From the NCBI GenBank assembly GCA_015499995.1, contig JADNRV010000003.1, forward strand, positions 124,001 through 188,000: DNA of 64,000 bases. Direction: 5' to 3'. Source of the DNA: Flammula alnicola (lineage: Eukaryota; Basidiomycota; Agaricomycetes; Agaricales; Strophariaceae). Within the stretch, counting starts at the first letter, position 1. Every line of letters begins with the position of its first letter. This document shows, in pieces, positions 32,762 through 45,444 of this stretch. Under the pieces are notes generated by a model, which ran no database searches, was not told the origin of the DNA, and saw only the letters and a list, made by a program, of their open reading frames with translations. A program made the position numbers and the translations under genes.

Positions 32762-35700
32762 TCATCGTGCGGCGGTTATGGAGGCACCAGCTGAGGAGTC
32801 AGACTGCGACAAAAGAGGAGATAAGTTGACCGAGTAGCAGAGATAAAGGAGCTTTATGATTTACCTTGAGCGAGTTGTCAGCAGCGGCCGCGGTGCCGGC
32901 GGCGGCAGGGGTAGTTAACGCGTTAGGTTTGGGTGTTGCCGTAGATGCATCTGTAGCTGATGCCTCGGCTGCCTTTGCAGTAGCTCCCGTCGATGAAGCA
33001 GTTCCAGAGGCAGAGGCGATGGACGAGGCACTAGCGCTTGCCGCTGCTTTCTTCATGCCAGAAAAGCTGAGGGCAAGGTCATATTGCGTGGGTACACCTG
33101 TTTGCTGCAGTTTGAGGAACGGAATCTCGTAACCGCCTTGTCCTACTCGGATAGTCGATGCAGCTTGCACGTCGAGAAATCCGAGAGGAATAATGTCGAG
33201 CGATGCGATGGCACCTTGGGTCAGGAGGACATTTCCAAACATTCCAGAGTTGACTGTTTGGCCTGGAGGGACAACGAAGCTATCGAATCCTTGGCTGAAT
33301 TGTGCGAAGGTTTCGCCGTTAACACCTGCATCAGATTGCACAAACTCGATGACAAGTTCCGCGTTCAGGGGATTGTGAACCTATTTTCAACGTCACTATC
33401 ACGTATCCTCGAACAAGAAAATGCAACTCACATCGAAGTCAACTGACACCAAATTAGTTACTAGAGAATCCAAGGTTATAATCACATGAATATGAGTGAT
33501 AAATGTTGGTTGATTGAGCCCTGGGTATATGGTTAACTCGAAAAATTCGTGGCATAAAGAGAAAAATGTACCAGTAAGGGATGTCGAAAGCCTGAGATTA
33601 GCCAAAGCACCCTGTAGGGATGTGAAAGGAATACTGGCAGCGTCGCCAACGATCGAGAGGTCGAGCGCGTTGCCAGTTTGTATGAATTGCGTCAAGAATC
33701 CCTATCCCGTTCGGTCAGACTTTAAAGGGGCTCGCAACACGATATGCGGAACATACCTGAGCCACTGTATTATTGGGGTCCGCTGGTTGATAATGGAATT
33801 CAGTATCAATAACATTTTCTCCGGGTTTGAGGTCAAATTCCTGTTGGTAAAATGAGAACGATGTTTGCGTGGAGATTTTCAGGGAATTCTTACGTTGATA
33901 GCGGCGCGGCCGATAGTAACACCGTTGAATACCACAGGAAGAGCAACATCGATGGTATCCAAAGATATATTTGAAGGATTTTGGAGAGTAGTTTTGAGGG
34001 GAGCGACAATGAACTCGCTACCACCTGTACCGCCGCTTCCGGTGACTGACACGTCGCTCAGACCCGCAGTTCCACCAAAGGATGCGATTCCTATGTTATA
34101 AATTAGCTTTTAAAATGCGAGACGATGTTAGATATGCGAAATCACCTTTCAAATCAGATTGAACATCAATAGGTATTCCTGTAATCGGCACGTCTCCGAT
34201 TGTTGTTCTTGCGATCACGTCTGCAGTTCCAGTTATGTCGACCACTAAATTAGGCATCAGAGTCACTCCGGCGAATAGTTGCACAAAGGCCGTAGGGTTA
34301 AGAGCTTGTAAGGGTATATCTGTGAAGGCGATGTCTAAGTCGACCAAGTTGCCGGTCGAAACTCCTCCATTCGCAGGGGCTTGCGGGATGACAAGCTGAA
34401 AAACGGTCAGAGATGAAATCATTATTGTTTCTTTTACCTACCTTGGCAATCTGCACACCAGAAGCTCCCAGAATAATGGTTTGACCGGCTTCGACCGCTT
34501 GCAGAGAGAATCCGAAAGGATTTGCATACTTTGCGACCGTATTATGAGAGGTGGTTGGCGGCGCGAATGTCTGTTCAGCAGTCTTAATAGTAACCGCCAG
34601 ATCATTAAGGTCGATTTCTTTGATAACCTAGGAAATACTCGTGAGCTTGGCACTAAAGAAACCAGAAACAGCTCATACCTGAAGTTTCTCTCCCGGCAAG
34701 ATGACATCAAGAGTGAGTGATTTAAAGGCGGTGGAAAGCCAGTCAACTGTGCCACTTGAACCACTGGGTTGTACTGAGTCACCCGTTGTCTGAAGCGTTA
34801 CATTCTGTCCATTTAAGAACTGCGAGAACAAAGTGCCCATCTTATCCAGGTTGGCACCGCTTTGAGGAACGATGCGACCACTAAGATGGGTTGATGCCAC
34901 AGAGTTGGCCTTGAGGATGAGGTTAGTTGCCGAAAGAGCTGATAAAAAATTAGGTATATCCCACAGTAATTATGTTTATTACTTACGTCCAACAAGAGTT
35001 CCTTGGAAGAAGGACTGGAAAGTGACAGTCCCCAAGTCGATGCCGATTTCTACAATATTCGCGATCATAAGCCACGCAGTAAACGATAAAGAATAGGAGT
35101 TTCATCAACGCACGAGCTGGAGATGGGATGCTGGCATCCGTTTCGATATGAATACCACCCGAGGGATCGTCCGATGGAAGTTTGAAATTGTTTATGGTTA
35201 CACCTGGGAGACCATTAAAGGCCTTGAATGTAACTACTTTCGAAAGCACGACGTTGTCAAAGATCGTCCCGAGGGCTGTTAGCCGAAGTTTAGAGGTAGA
35301 TATCGTCCAGTCGAAGCTGGGATTGTGAAGTAAAAAGGTGGCAAACTCGGTAAAGCTATATTTAAGTTTAGCAGGGTTTAGCACGTAGCTCACTCCAGGA
35401 TAATCAATGGACTTACGCAACGGAGTCAGTGATCGTTAGCCGAGCATTCGTCTGGTAATTAGGCACTCCAGTATTCGCAGCAGCGCAAACTAAAAAGCAT
35501 GTTTAGTTGACCCTCTCGTTGGGCAGTCCAATACCACTTACTGGGGGCCAGAGCTATCTGGGCTATATCTTTGCCTTGCCAGTTAACGCTATGAAGCTCG
35601 TTAGTCGGCTTGTACGATATGGTTAAAAAGATACCTACGTTACAGGTTCGATAAAAGTGATGAGGGCATCCAGAGGGCCTACATTGGTGAGAGAACCCTT

Positions 35701-38700
35701 CAAGGAAAGGTCGAAGCCATCGTTCGAAATGTTTCTATTGCGGGGTGGCGTCAACTCACTGAAACGGTCGAATGATATAGGAAGAACGACGTACGTGATA
35801 TCTGCCTCGCTAAATGCCAGTATCGAACCATCCACGAGATGCTGAGCAACGGGGCCAGCTACTGCACCAATCAAAAACAGGGCTGTTTGATCAGTCTGGA
35901 CAAAGAAATTAGAGTGGCTCGCCGGAGACAATGATAGTGAAATTCTTACAGTAGCAGGAACAGTCTTTTGAACGAAAGCCAGGTCGACGGCGACTGAAAT
36001 CTGAATTAGCCATTTTCACATTTTCATAGGAGGAGAAGAGGAACCCACAATCATCTAACTTGACCGATGAATCGATACTCAAGTCAACTTTGAGGCCAGC
36101 CAAGGACTTCAAAATCGCTCCTGCTGCGTCGAATTGTTGTCCACTTTCCACAATGTATTCAGCTTAAGTACTGATATGACGGAAGCCCAAAATAATTCCT
36201 TACCTAACGCATGTTGGCGCTTGCGTGTCCACAGTAGTCGTGACCTTGGTTGATAACTTAGTAATCTCTTCGAACTACAGAAAGTGAACTCACAGGTGGC
36301 TTGAAATTTGGATTGGCAAGAACAAATTGGAACATTTGAGTAAGAGGTCCTAGATTGACACCGTTGTCCTGCGACGTCAGCAACAGCAGTTGAATGATTG
36401 TAGAAGGGTCGAGGTTAAACTTGAGAGGCAGTCCAGGGGAAGTCACTGAACCGTGCCCATTAGCCACAATCGGATGGGCCGAAGCATCAATGTTAGGGAT
36501 TGTTCCCAGTGTCAAATTATGGAAAGTGGCCGTAGCTGCTATTCTCAGCAAGTTAATACTGGCAGTGAATGGGTTCGCAAGAGTGAATGATGTAGTAGCG
36601 ACTCCAGTGTTGACGATATTGATTGGGAAAGTAAGCGAGGCGCCAGTGATCAGATTTTCTTTGATACCAGGGATCGTCACTGGCGACAGGTGAATCTGGG
36701 ACAAGGCTGATTGCAACGATTCAATGGGCGTCGATCCTGTAGACCCAGCGATGGTAGTTGCTGCGTCCACGCCGTCAAGGAAATTTTGGAGCAAGGCACT
36801 ACCAGCTGAAACAGCCCCACCCTGGGGTGCGAAATGGACGTCTGAAGCGCGTATGAGAAGGCGTCGTCGAGAAGAAGAAATAGCGCACCAATTGGGTAGC
36901 TTGCATTTCCTGGCACAATCACAAGATTACTCTGTCGCAGCTGTCAGAAAGTTTGCGTATATTGTCAACGCCAAATAGCTTACGATGTCAGCCAAACCGA
37001 TGGTTTGATCCCTTTAACCAACCAGTTATACAAGAGCACGGAGGACAAGAGGTCGAGAGCAATAACTTACTGGAACTGTAAGGAGAAGGATACGTCGCCG
37101 GTACCTAGACACTTGTTAGTACAGAAGATTAAATCAGATGCTGTGCCACAAACCAATGGTCAAATTGCTGCAAAAGAAGAAAAAAGAATGATCAGAATTG
37201 ATGGGCTCGCAAAGGTAAAAACGAGCTGCTAATACCTGGGATTAAATAGTGCGCTGTCGACTTTGATAAGGAGGAAGTCGGGGAATCCGTGGTTAACATC
37301 TAGATTGCTGACTGTTACGGGCCGAGCGTTCAAACCTTGCAAGCCGGCAATGTCGGAGTCGACGGAGAAGTCGATGTTTGTCAAGGACAGCAACCCAACT
37401 GCTGTTTTGGCGTCGGCATCGGCAGAGCCAGTCAAGCGTAACGTTTGTTTGGAGCCGACCGTGGTGGCAGCAACGAACTGTTCGAATGTTGAACGCCCAC
37501 TGTCAAGCACTGCAAGTGGTACGTTCTCGAAACTGAGATGGATGATTCGAGCTTCTGTATCAGTCGTACTTGGGCCTCTGGGAATCGCCAATTGACCGAA
37601 ATCGGATCCGTCAAATCCAAGTGTGATTGTCTGTTGAAGCGCAGAAATATCCAGAGGAAAAGCAAAGGGTAAAGTGAATGCCGCATCTGTCGACTTGCTG
37701 CTTGTTATCGGGCTGAAGGCCGACTGAGTCGAGAACATCAATGTCAGTTCATTAAGGCTTATCGATTTGATGATAGTCAGTTTTCCTTGGTTGGGTAGGA
37801 TTGCCGCTACTTGTAGAGCCTTGATGCCGTCGTTCAACCAAGTTACCTTTACAAAAGTCAGCTGCCGACAAAAACAGAAACACTGCGAGACATACATCAG
37901 CAGAGCCGGCACTAGCACCTTGCACAACAACATTGCTGTCTTTGCCTTGAATGAAGTTGTTGAAAACGTTTGATATAGTAGCAAGTCCAGCAGAGCTATC
38001 CTGTGGTATTAAGCGACCAACAAGGGATAACTGGGATGTCGAGCCGGGGGACAGAGTCACGGAGCCAGAACTGGCGACTGGGGCGATCATGACATCACCC
38101 ACAAAAGTGTTGAATCCCAGTGAGTTCAGCTCTATTCCAACTTGGGAAGGCTAGAAATTTATCAGATTGAGATGTTGCGAGGATACTAGATAGAGACACT
38201 CACGTTAGCTACTGTTGCCTCGAGGGTCAAGTGGATTCCCCCAGCAGGATCATTGGAAGGGAGATCAAAGCTTTGAATGGTTACGCCGCCCTGCAACCCA
38301 TTGAAACCCTTGAGAGTGACGGTTCTAGATGGGAACGATATACCTGGAACAGAAATTCCTATCGAACAATGCATTAGATTAGCGAGATATTTGATTGAAG
38401 AAGACAAACCCAGCGCATTAACTGTGGTAAAAATGTGAGCAGAAGAACCCCATGGAAATAGACGACCTTACCAGTCAAATTCTCTCCGGAGATTTCCCAG
38501 TCAAATGATTCCGATGTTAACAAAGCCTGACGGAACGGATGAGACTTAGTGGGCATGGATGCGATCACAAATACTAGCCTTAGTGAAATCCGTCAGATGG
38601 CCAATATCTGCCACTTGGAAGGTTGTGTCGGCGTCAATAGTACCGCCGACGTCGCCAGTGACGCTAATGTCACCAATTGCAACCTGTCCGATGGGCTTTC

Positions 38701-41700
38701 CTTCCCATGAGATGGTGAGGCCGGAGGGGAAAGAGATCGTAGCGTCGACTGATACGCAACTTCAATAAATCATCTGCGACATACGGAGAATCACTTACAA
38801 GGTCCGGCGTTCGTGATACCGCCCTTGAGATGTGTTTCTGAATAGAGAATAAGATTACAAATTCCAAAGGAACCAGGAGAGCCTTACTGAATGTGTTTAG
38901 CTCAGGATTCATGATGAGCACAGTGTCCAGTCTATCGTACAATGTTGTTAGTAGTCTCTACTTTGTCGAGAGTTGACACGGTAAACGCATACCCTAAAGC
39001 GGAACCACCAACAACCTTCTGCACAATTGGGGCAGCAAGTATAGGCAATATGATGTCCAGACTCTTGTCGGTTGCAGTCGGAACGCCAGCCTGCGAGAAT
39101 TGCAAGCTGGTGTTGTATTCGCCTTTGAAAGTTGAGTTCAAGACCGGTCACTGCATGCATGGAAGGGAAGCGCACCAATTGTAATTTCTGTGGAGAGCTG
39201 TACATCGGATTTAAGCTGTTTAAATGCTGTCTGGACGAAGGAGGTTAAGTCAAACCCTCTGGAGATACATAAGCGACCGAGAAAAAGACCAATATGTGAC
39301 TGAAACTCACTTGAACAGATTCGCTTGACGCTTTCTCGTCGTTGTGGTGTTTTGCGTAGTTTGCAGATACTGGATTCCTGCAATCGATACAATCCCGTCC
39401 AAGGGAGCAACATCGAGACCAGCTTCTACGGCCATAGCGCGAGTCACAGTAAACAACGCTGCTGGATCGAAATTCAGGTCGAAATTCAGCTCAGGAGACT
39501 CCGTCGTAGCTTTTGGAGCAGAAGTGAATGCGACATCCTGGTTAATGGATCCCAGAGGAATTCCGAAAACAGTGACCGCTGAAGAAATCTTCGTGATCTT
39601 GAGAGGGGCGCTGAAGGGATTGTCGAGAGAAACAGAGACATGGCTGATATTGTTCTCCTTCCCGGTCGTCGATAAAACTACGCGAACGTCAGCTTTTTCA
39701 GACAACGAAAGGAACGAAAGGATCGAACTCACTCGTGAGGGCGGCAGTATTGAGTAGGTTGGTCTTGAGCGCAGGAAGTAAAACGTCCAGCGAAAGGGAT
39801 TCAAACGCGGGAAGTAAGGAAACAACTTGCGTGCTTCCATCAAATCCTGAGATTGAAAGTTGTACGTCTATACACGATAAGTAAGAAACCTAGTCTGTCA
39901 TATTTATTGGATGATTTGTACCTGTGTGGCTGATAAAGTCATTTAGAGTCTGTGTTCCTTCTGGGCTGTTGTTCGCCTGTGAAACAAGGTAAGTATTGAG
40001 TCGATGAATCAGGAACCATGGATTATGTACCGCGAAACTAGAGGTGGCATTGATGGTATTGTTTCCCATGTTGAGCGTCAAGTTCGGCAAGAGAGCTGTG
40101 CCGAGGATCGCGCCGCCTCGGGACAGTTGCAAAGCTGTGCGAAGTTGAGAGAGTTGGACATAGTCTCAAGGGATTACGACTTACTCAAATCGCCTGTTGA
40201 TAATTCCAGGTTCGAAGGGTTGAAGATTGTAACTGTGAAAAATAAGGCTGTAAGACGACGAATGCATGCTGTGGATTAATGCTATTACCTTGAAGATTGA
40301 GATCAATTCCCGAGGTCGTTCCACCCGCGACATCAACGCTATCGATGGTGGTCATGCCTTTAAGTCCCTCCAGACCATTTAAGGTGGTGGATACGTTGAC
40401 TTTGATGCCATCGAGTGTGATTTGACCGATGCTCATGTTTGCTACGGCTCGAGACGTGCCAACCAAGCGGAATTCTGTGACGTTCGAATTTGTTAGGTCT
40501 ACATCTATACTCCCGCGTTAAATCACGACAATTTCCAAAGAATGTAGATGGCTCTTACTAAATGCCGAGAAAGCAGCATGTTGTGAATCAGGGACGGTTA
40601 GTCTCGTGTCTGCAATCGAGATGTTGATAGAACCGCTAGTGTCGGCTGAATTCATAACTGATATCGAAGACGTCGAGGCACCAAGTGGCTTGAGACATGA
40701 AAGACGTTATAAGCCACGTTTCCAACATAAAGCCATGAAAAATTTACCGTGGAAAGGCCGGCGACAGGGTTACCGTCCGTGATAATGGTAAAATCGTTCT
40801 GAATCTCACCGATAGACAGACTGAAACCGAATGGCAACTCTGGGAGAATCTTTAGCAGATAATCGAAACGCAGAAAGATAAACTGACGGAGGGTTGCGTG
40901 TATGGTGTGGCTGTTAGCTAGCGGCGTCCAAGGTTGGGAGGCGTCAAACACCAGTCCAAAATCACCGATTGTGATGCTTTGGATAGGGTTGATGGGGGTA
41001 AGTGGTTTGAAGGGTACGTTGAGCTGCAAGTCCTGTAGGCCTTCCGACAGCCATGAAATAGTAGATCCGTCGGACTGCAAGGTCGACAGCCCAGTCGCAA
41101 TGACAGGCGAATTCTCTCCATTCAGATAATTGGTGAATAGCTTCGAGACCTGCGCCAGGTTGGCTGGATCTGTCTGACGTTCCAGTGTTCCCGCCAAGGA
41201 TATTGTGTTGTTACCAGGAACCTAATCCGACATTGAGATTATCTATCCTGAGGGCCAAAAAATAAAATGAACGTACAATTTTTGTGTCAGTACCAGTTCC
41301 AATGCCAAGTGATACGTTTTGGTAAGAAAGAGCAAAGACAACCGTTCCCAAATCCAGAGAGAAAGGACTGACGTTTTGTTAATATTGAAAGACTTGGTTG
41401 TTTCAAGAGCAGCAGGCGTACCTTGGGTTTAAGAGCTGGGTTACAGCAACAAATTTGATCCCACCAGCAGGGTCGTCAGCCGGAAGTTGCAGATCTTGCA
41501 GTACGACATTGCCATTAAAGCCATTAAATCCTAACAAGTAGGCCAACCGAGTCAGCCCAAGAGGGACTTTATTTCAGAAAATTGCGTACCGCTGAGAGTG
41601 AGGCGTTTATCAAATGTAATTCCTTTAGCCACAGGAAATTTGACTGCTTGGACGTGAAGGTTGTGGCTGAGCAACCTCCATGTAAAGTTCTGTGCAGTGA

Positions 41701-42489
41701 TTAGATGTCCAGAGAAGCGTCCGAATGCATTTTCGTCAAGAATGAAGAACGTCGTATTGGTATCGATCACCGCACGTTTGTGCTTAGCAGAGAGGTCGGA
41801 AAGTCGCATGTATCCAAGTGAGGTTTCCGTGCCGTCATCCTCAATCCATGATACGTTGGTGTCTTCCGTGAACTTGATCGACGCAGGTATAATACCCGTA
41901 TTGAACACCTGGAGGAGTATAAAGAGTCAATACAAAAGTGAGATCCAAATTTAATTTTCTCTACATTTCCTTCCAAATGCAAGCTAAAACTAGATCGCTA
42001 AAAGTCAAAAGACGTTGGCACTAAGGAAAAGAAGGTACTTACGAACCGTTCACAGGCTGTGTTATAACCGCAAGCTGTACGTCAAGGTTTGTACGCTTTA
42101 CCACGAGTGCTACAATGGCCCGAACGACAGGGAAAAGGAGAATGAATAATAGAGCAATAGACAGCGGAATTAAAATAATCTGGGAAATGATAAACCAGCG
42201 TTTTTTGTAGAATGGCTGATGAGGGGCTGCTGGGGCTGGGGCTGGGGCAGCCTGGTCTTCCCATCCGCTTATGGCACCGCTAGGAATGGCGGCAGCAGGT
42301 GTTGTGGTCGCAATTCCAGCAGGAGACGCGGCGTTACCTACGATGGAAGTCAATAACAACAACCGCCAGAGAGCACAGAAAGAGACAACCTCGTAGGGAG
42401 GCTCCCGAGTTGAAGCTCTGCTGACTAGCATTGGCATAATTTGCGTCGTATATACCGCTGCTACGTCTTGCTGGGCGAATCTCCTCCAT
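32762..42489 (-). CDS. Giant DUF3712-repeat membrane-anchored protein
   Basis: Function unknown; DUF3712 proteins are fungus-restricted and resemble LEA-2/lipid-transfer-type beta folds, which is family knowledge and not proof of role. ATG at 42487-42489 starts MEEIRPARRSS, then a Pro/Ala-rich cytosolic part, one signal-anchor helix (WFIISQIILIPLSIALLFIL) and the extracytoplasmic part. The luminal region is beta-rich with repeated modules; a large unit occurs three times: FxW near 41690, 38480 and 35330; an FNG(L/F)xG plus LPxDDPxGGI block near 41500, 38290 and 35190; an FxxxLxGxxS block near 41140, 37960 and 34820; a WLxxGL(Q/K)xL block near 41050, 37830 and 34730. The spacing is about 3.1-3.2 kb. 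The end is Ala/Ser/Thr-rich and stops at TGA 32762-32764. Roughly 2,500 residues with about 35 short introns; a split into two or three genes cannot be excluded without RNA data. Confidence 0.75.
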
Positions 42490-43555
42490 CGTCGCGTTCC
42501 GATCGAGAGGAAACTGGACCGCGCGTAGAAAAAATGTAGGTGGAGAACGAGCAAGGAGATTCGCGAAGCGTGTGGGGTATAAGAAGCCATGGTATCCTTT
42601 CCAGGAGGTCGGAGCAAGATTAGATCGTGAGTGTGTATGAGAACCACATGGTCCCAACAAATCTGGAATGGTCAGTAGACCTAATTTCAGACATAAGCCT
42701 GGCTTCCGAACATAAATGGCAGAGTTACAATTGATGGGAAATCCATCACGAGACCGCGAAGGGCGTAGACATCGTACGTTGCAAAATCAAAAGCCGGTTT
42801 CGCTTACTGAATTCGGCATAGCGAACAAGTTATATCCCGCATGTTTTATATAGTTTCTCAGCCATCAAGTAGCATCAAGCCTGTGTTTATCGACCGTGAG
42901 TGTGGGGCCCCGTGGGGGCATGAACCGAGCCTTGGCACTTGCGCCAGAGTAAATTGCCATCGAACGAATCGATAGATATAAAAACCTCTGGATAAACGAA
43001 TGGAGCCAGACAGAAAAAGCGCTGTGTGCGTCTATGTGCCGATGTTTACAAGAGATGGAAGTTGACGTGACGACTTTCGACAAGTGGAGTATGTAGAAGA
43101 ATCTGGGGAAGCTGTGGTGGGCGCTACTGTGCCTGAGATTGATCACCACCTTAATGCAGCGGGGGTGGAGACGATTTTTCATAGTGAGGGCAGGCGCTGT
43201 TTCAAAGTTACACCTGTGAGCAGTTGGTTTGGTTTGGGTTTGCCATTTCGTACTTTGCTAACAATCACATGCTGACTCAGTACTCATTGTTGATCGACAG
43301 GTCCTAATATGGAAACCTTGTAATACTCGTAACTCCTCAGCAAAATCTTGACTTAAACACCTGCCCACAGCGACCCTCCTTCGGAACTTCCAACCAGGTT
43401 ACAAAATTAAATGTACAGTCAGATGATGTATGTTCAACATTTGATTGAGCGTGAGTTTGGGAAAATGTCACAGGATTGAAGAATAGAACATTTTTAAATA
43501 GCTACATTGATAACGGTCTGAATTCTGCCAGCCTTGTGCCTTCTGCCATAGCCAA
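42490..43555. other. Intergenic, no supported gene
   Basis: Contains the 5' flank of the DUF3712 gene and the 3' flank of the gene at 43556. No conserved coding block, tRNA or long repeat was seen in about 1.07 kb. Confidence 0.5.
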
Positions 43556-44452
43556 CTAAGGATTAGGCTGTTCCTCACTTAATTCCCCTTCTTCTTTCTC
43601 TTCCTTGTCGTTATTTTCAATCAACTGATCCGCACCTTCGCTGTCTTTTTTCGGTGGCATTTCCACGTCCGTGATATTTGAAGGTAGAGTCGTATCTGTC
43701 CCGCCAGTGTTCCCAGAAGCTATGGCATGAGGAGTGCCCGATATTGATGTTGTTTCACTAGCACTTGAGTCCCGGCGTTTGAGGCTACCTCTTGATCGCG
43801 TTGAACGCCGTTTTGCGGTATCCGAAAGCTCAGGCAACGTTTCGGGGATGATTTCCGCTTCGTTGGGTTGCGCTACGTCCAATAGAGCATCCTCTTCGAC
43901 CCCTTGGTTCGCAACACCACGCGGCATTCGTGTCCTCTTCGCAGGGTAGGTGGCATCACCATCATCTGCATCTTTTCGTTTTCGTTTCGCGCCTCCTGTA
44001 CGCCGTTTTCGAGGACTGGGTCTTTCCTTGGCTTCACGTGCGGCAACTGCCGCAATAGTGCTGACTGTCGGAGAAACCGAAGGCGCCACTTCTTCCACCT
44101 CACGACTTTTCGCGGCTGGCCGCCTCGCACGAGAAGATGCCCTGGGTTCGATTTCATCAGGTATGGCAGGCATAGGGAGACCATAAAGTGTTGGGTCAAG
44201 TGGCGGAAGCGACATTGCTAAGCGGCCGAAGGGATGGAAAAGTGGGAGAGATGGTGTCATTGAGTACTTGGGACGGCCCGCGCCTTGTATATCATGAGGG
44301 TAATTCGGAAGAGTGGATGGAGGTGCAGATTTCGGCGTCGTTGAGGATGGTTTGCTTCTTGAGTAAGTCGAGGACAATGTGATGAAGGCATGATCCTCTG
44401 CTGAAGGTGATTTGTAAGTGACTTGGGGTTTGCGACGAATACGAGAAGCCAT
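43556..44452 (-). CDS. Hypothetical basic, disordered protein, probably nuclear
   Basis: An uninterrupted 298-codon frame from ATG to TAA. No family is recognised. Start MASRIRRKPQV, then a Ser/Pro-rich stretch, a short hydrophobic-aromatic segment (LPPLDPTLYGLPMPAIP, about residues 83-100) that may be the conserved functional patch, clusters of Lys/Arg (PRKRRTGGAKRKRK, about 145-160) like nuclear localisation signals, and a Glu/Lys-rich acidic tail. Composition suggests a nuclear, largely disordered protein, perhaps a chromatin or transcription adaptor; that is inference. It is one of the few intronless genes in the window. Confidence 0.6.
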   Translation of the reverse strand: MASRIRRKPQVTYKSPSAEDHAFITLSSTYSRSKPSSTTPKSAPPSTLPNYPHDIQGAGRPKYSMTPSLPLFHPFGRLAMSLPPLDPTLYGLPMPAIPDEIEPRASSRARRPAAKSREVEEVAPSVSPTVSTIAAVAAREAKERPSPRKRRTGGAKRKRKDADDGDATYPAKRTRMPRGVANQGVEEDALLDVAQPNEAEIIPETLPELSDTAKRRSTRSRGSLKRRDSSASETTSISGTPHAIASGNTGGTDTTLPSNITDVEMPPKKDSEGADQLIENNDKEEKEEGELSEEQPNP

Positions 44453-44861
44453 GTCAGCTTGTTATATGATACCTATTGTGACAAACATACAAGTTAGATG
44501 GACTCGATGATCAACGTTCCAATTTGAAACTAAGACGTGCCTAATTTCCGAAAATATTGGGTGAGGCGAAAGTGATAAGGAGTAGTCTGAATGCAAATTA
44601 TGCAAGACCTGGTAAGGGATTGAAGACAGCCCGAGGTAGGAGCGTCGGAGGATGAGAGTCAGGACGGACGAGGTAAGTAAGCAATCTAGTGTTAACATTA
44701 TCAACTTCAACAACCAGACGCCGAACTACAAAGTATGCCCACGCCGGCCCGACAACCCGGCAGATCATGATAATTGCCTTTTCGAGTGTCGTCTTCGTAC
44801 ACCGTCGTTCGACATTGGGCAAGCATTTACGCTCTCTCGATCACTGACAACCTCTCACTGT

Positions 44862-45185
44862 TCACTGACTCGCAGTAGAATTTCTGATCGGCGATCCATG
44901 CGTATGTTGACATATTGGGATACGATTGACTCCATCCATCCGTCGGTCGGGTGATGGAACGTGAACTCGTTCATAGTCGTTCATGTGGAATGTTGGTGGT
45001 GGGGCCTCCGGAAGGTCTCTGAATATTTTCTGTGTCGAAGACGCTAGGTAGTCTGCTTCGCTGTTTACTTGTGCTTCCGTCGATTTGTCGTCTGAGTGGC
45101 CTGGCGTATATTTTATGTTGAGATCGACTCGGGACGGTTCGCTGAGTAGCGAGAGGATCCATCGATAGTACGATCTGTCATTCAT
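44862..45185 (-). mobile_element. Retroelement remnant, RNase H-like C-terminal fragment
   Basis: A minus-strand open stretch has WILSLLSEPSRVDLNIKYTPGHS, ADYLASSTQK and PPPTFHMNDY, matching the RNase H tail that follows reverse transcriptase in common Agaricomycete retroelements (the KGHS/PGHS, D-LAS and PxPTFxMxxY pattern, from memory of that family). The remainder of the pol gene and any terminal repeats are not present, so this is a relic. Limits are those of the readable fragment. Confidence 0.6.
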
Positions 45186-45444
45186 GAATCGTAGTCTTGG
45201 TACTTATGAGATGTTGGTTCGGCTATCATCACTTTCGAGTGCGTTTTAGTACCAAAAAGCTCTCTCACTCACTCAGCCTCACGAAGAATATTGTGCCGTC
45301 GTTAATGCAATGCAAAAGTGTTAATTAATTCAAGCTAGCCTGGGGCGCAGGATAATTTACAAAACCCAAAGATAGTCCGTCCTAAATCCGTAATTATAAT
45401 CAAAGTAGCTATGTAACTGAGAACTTCTGGTAACTAGGGGAGAA

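Noticed and set aside
32866..33132. Ala/Val-rich 88-codon plus-strand frame
   Set aside because: Antisense image of the low-complexity Ala/Ser tail of the DUF3712 protein.
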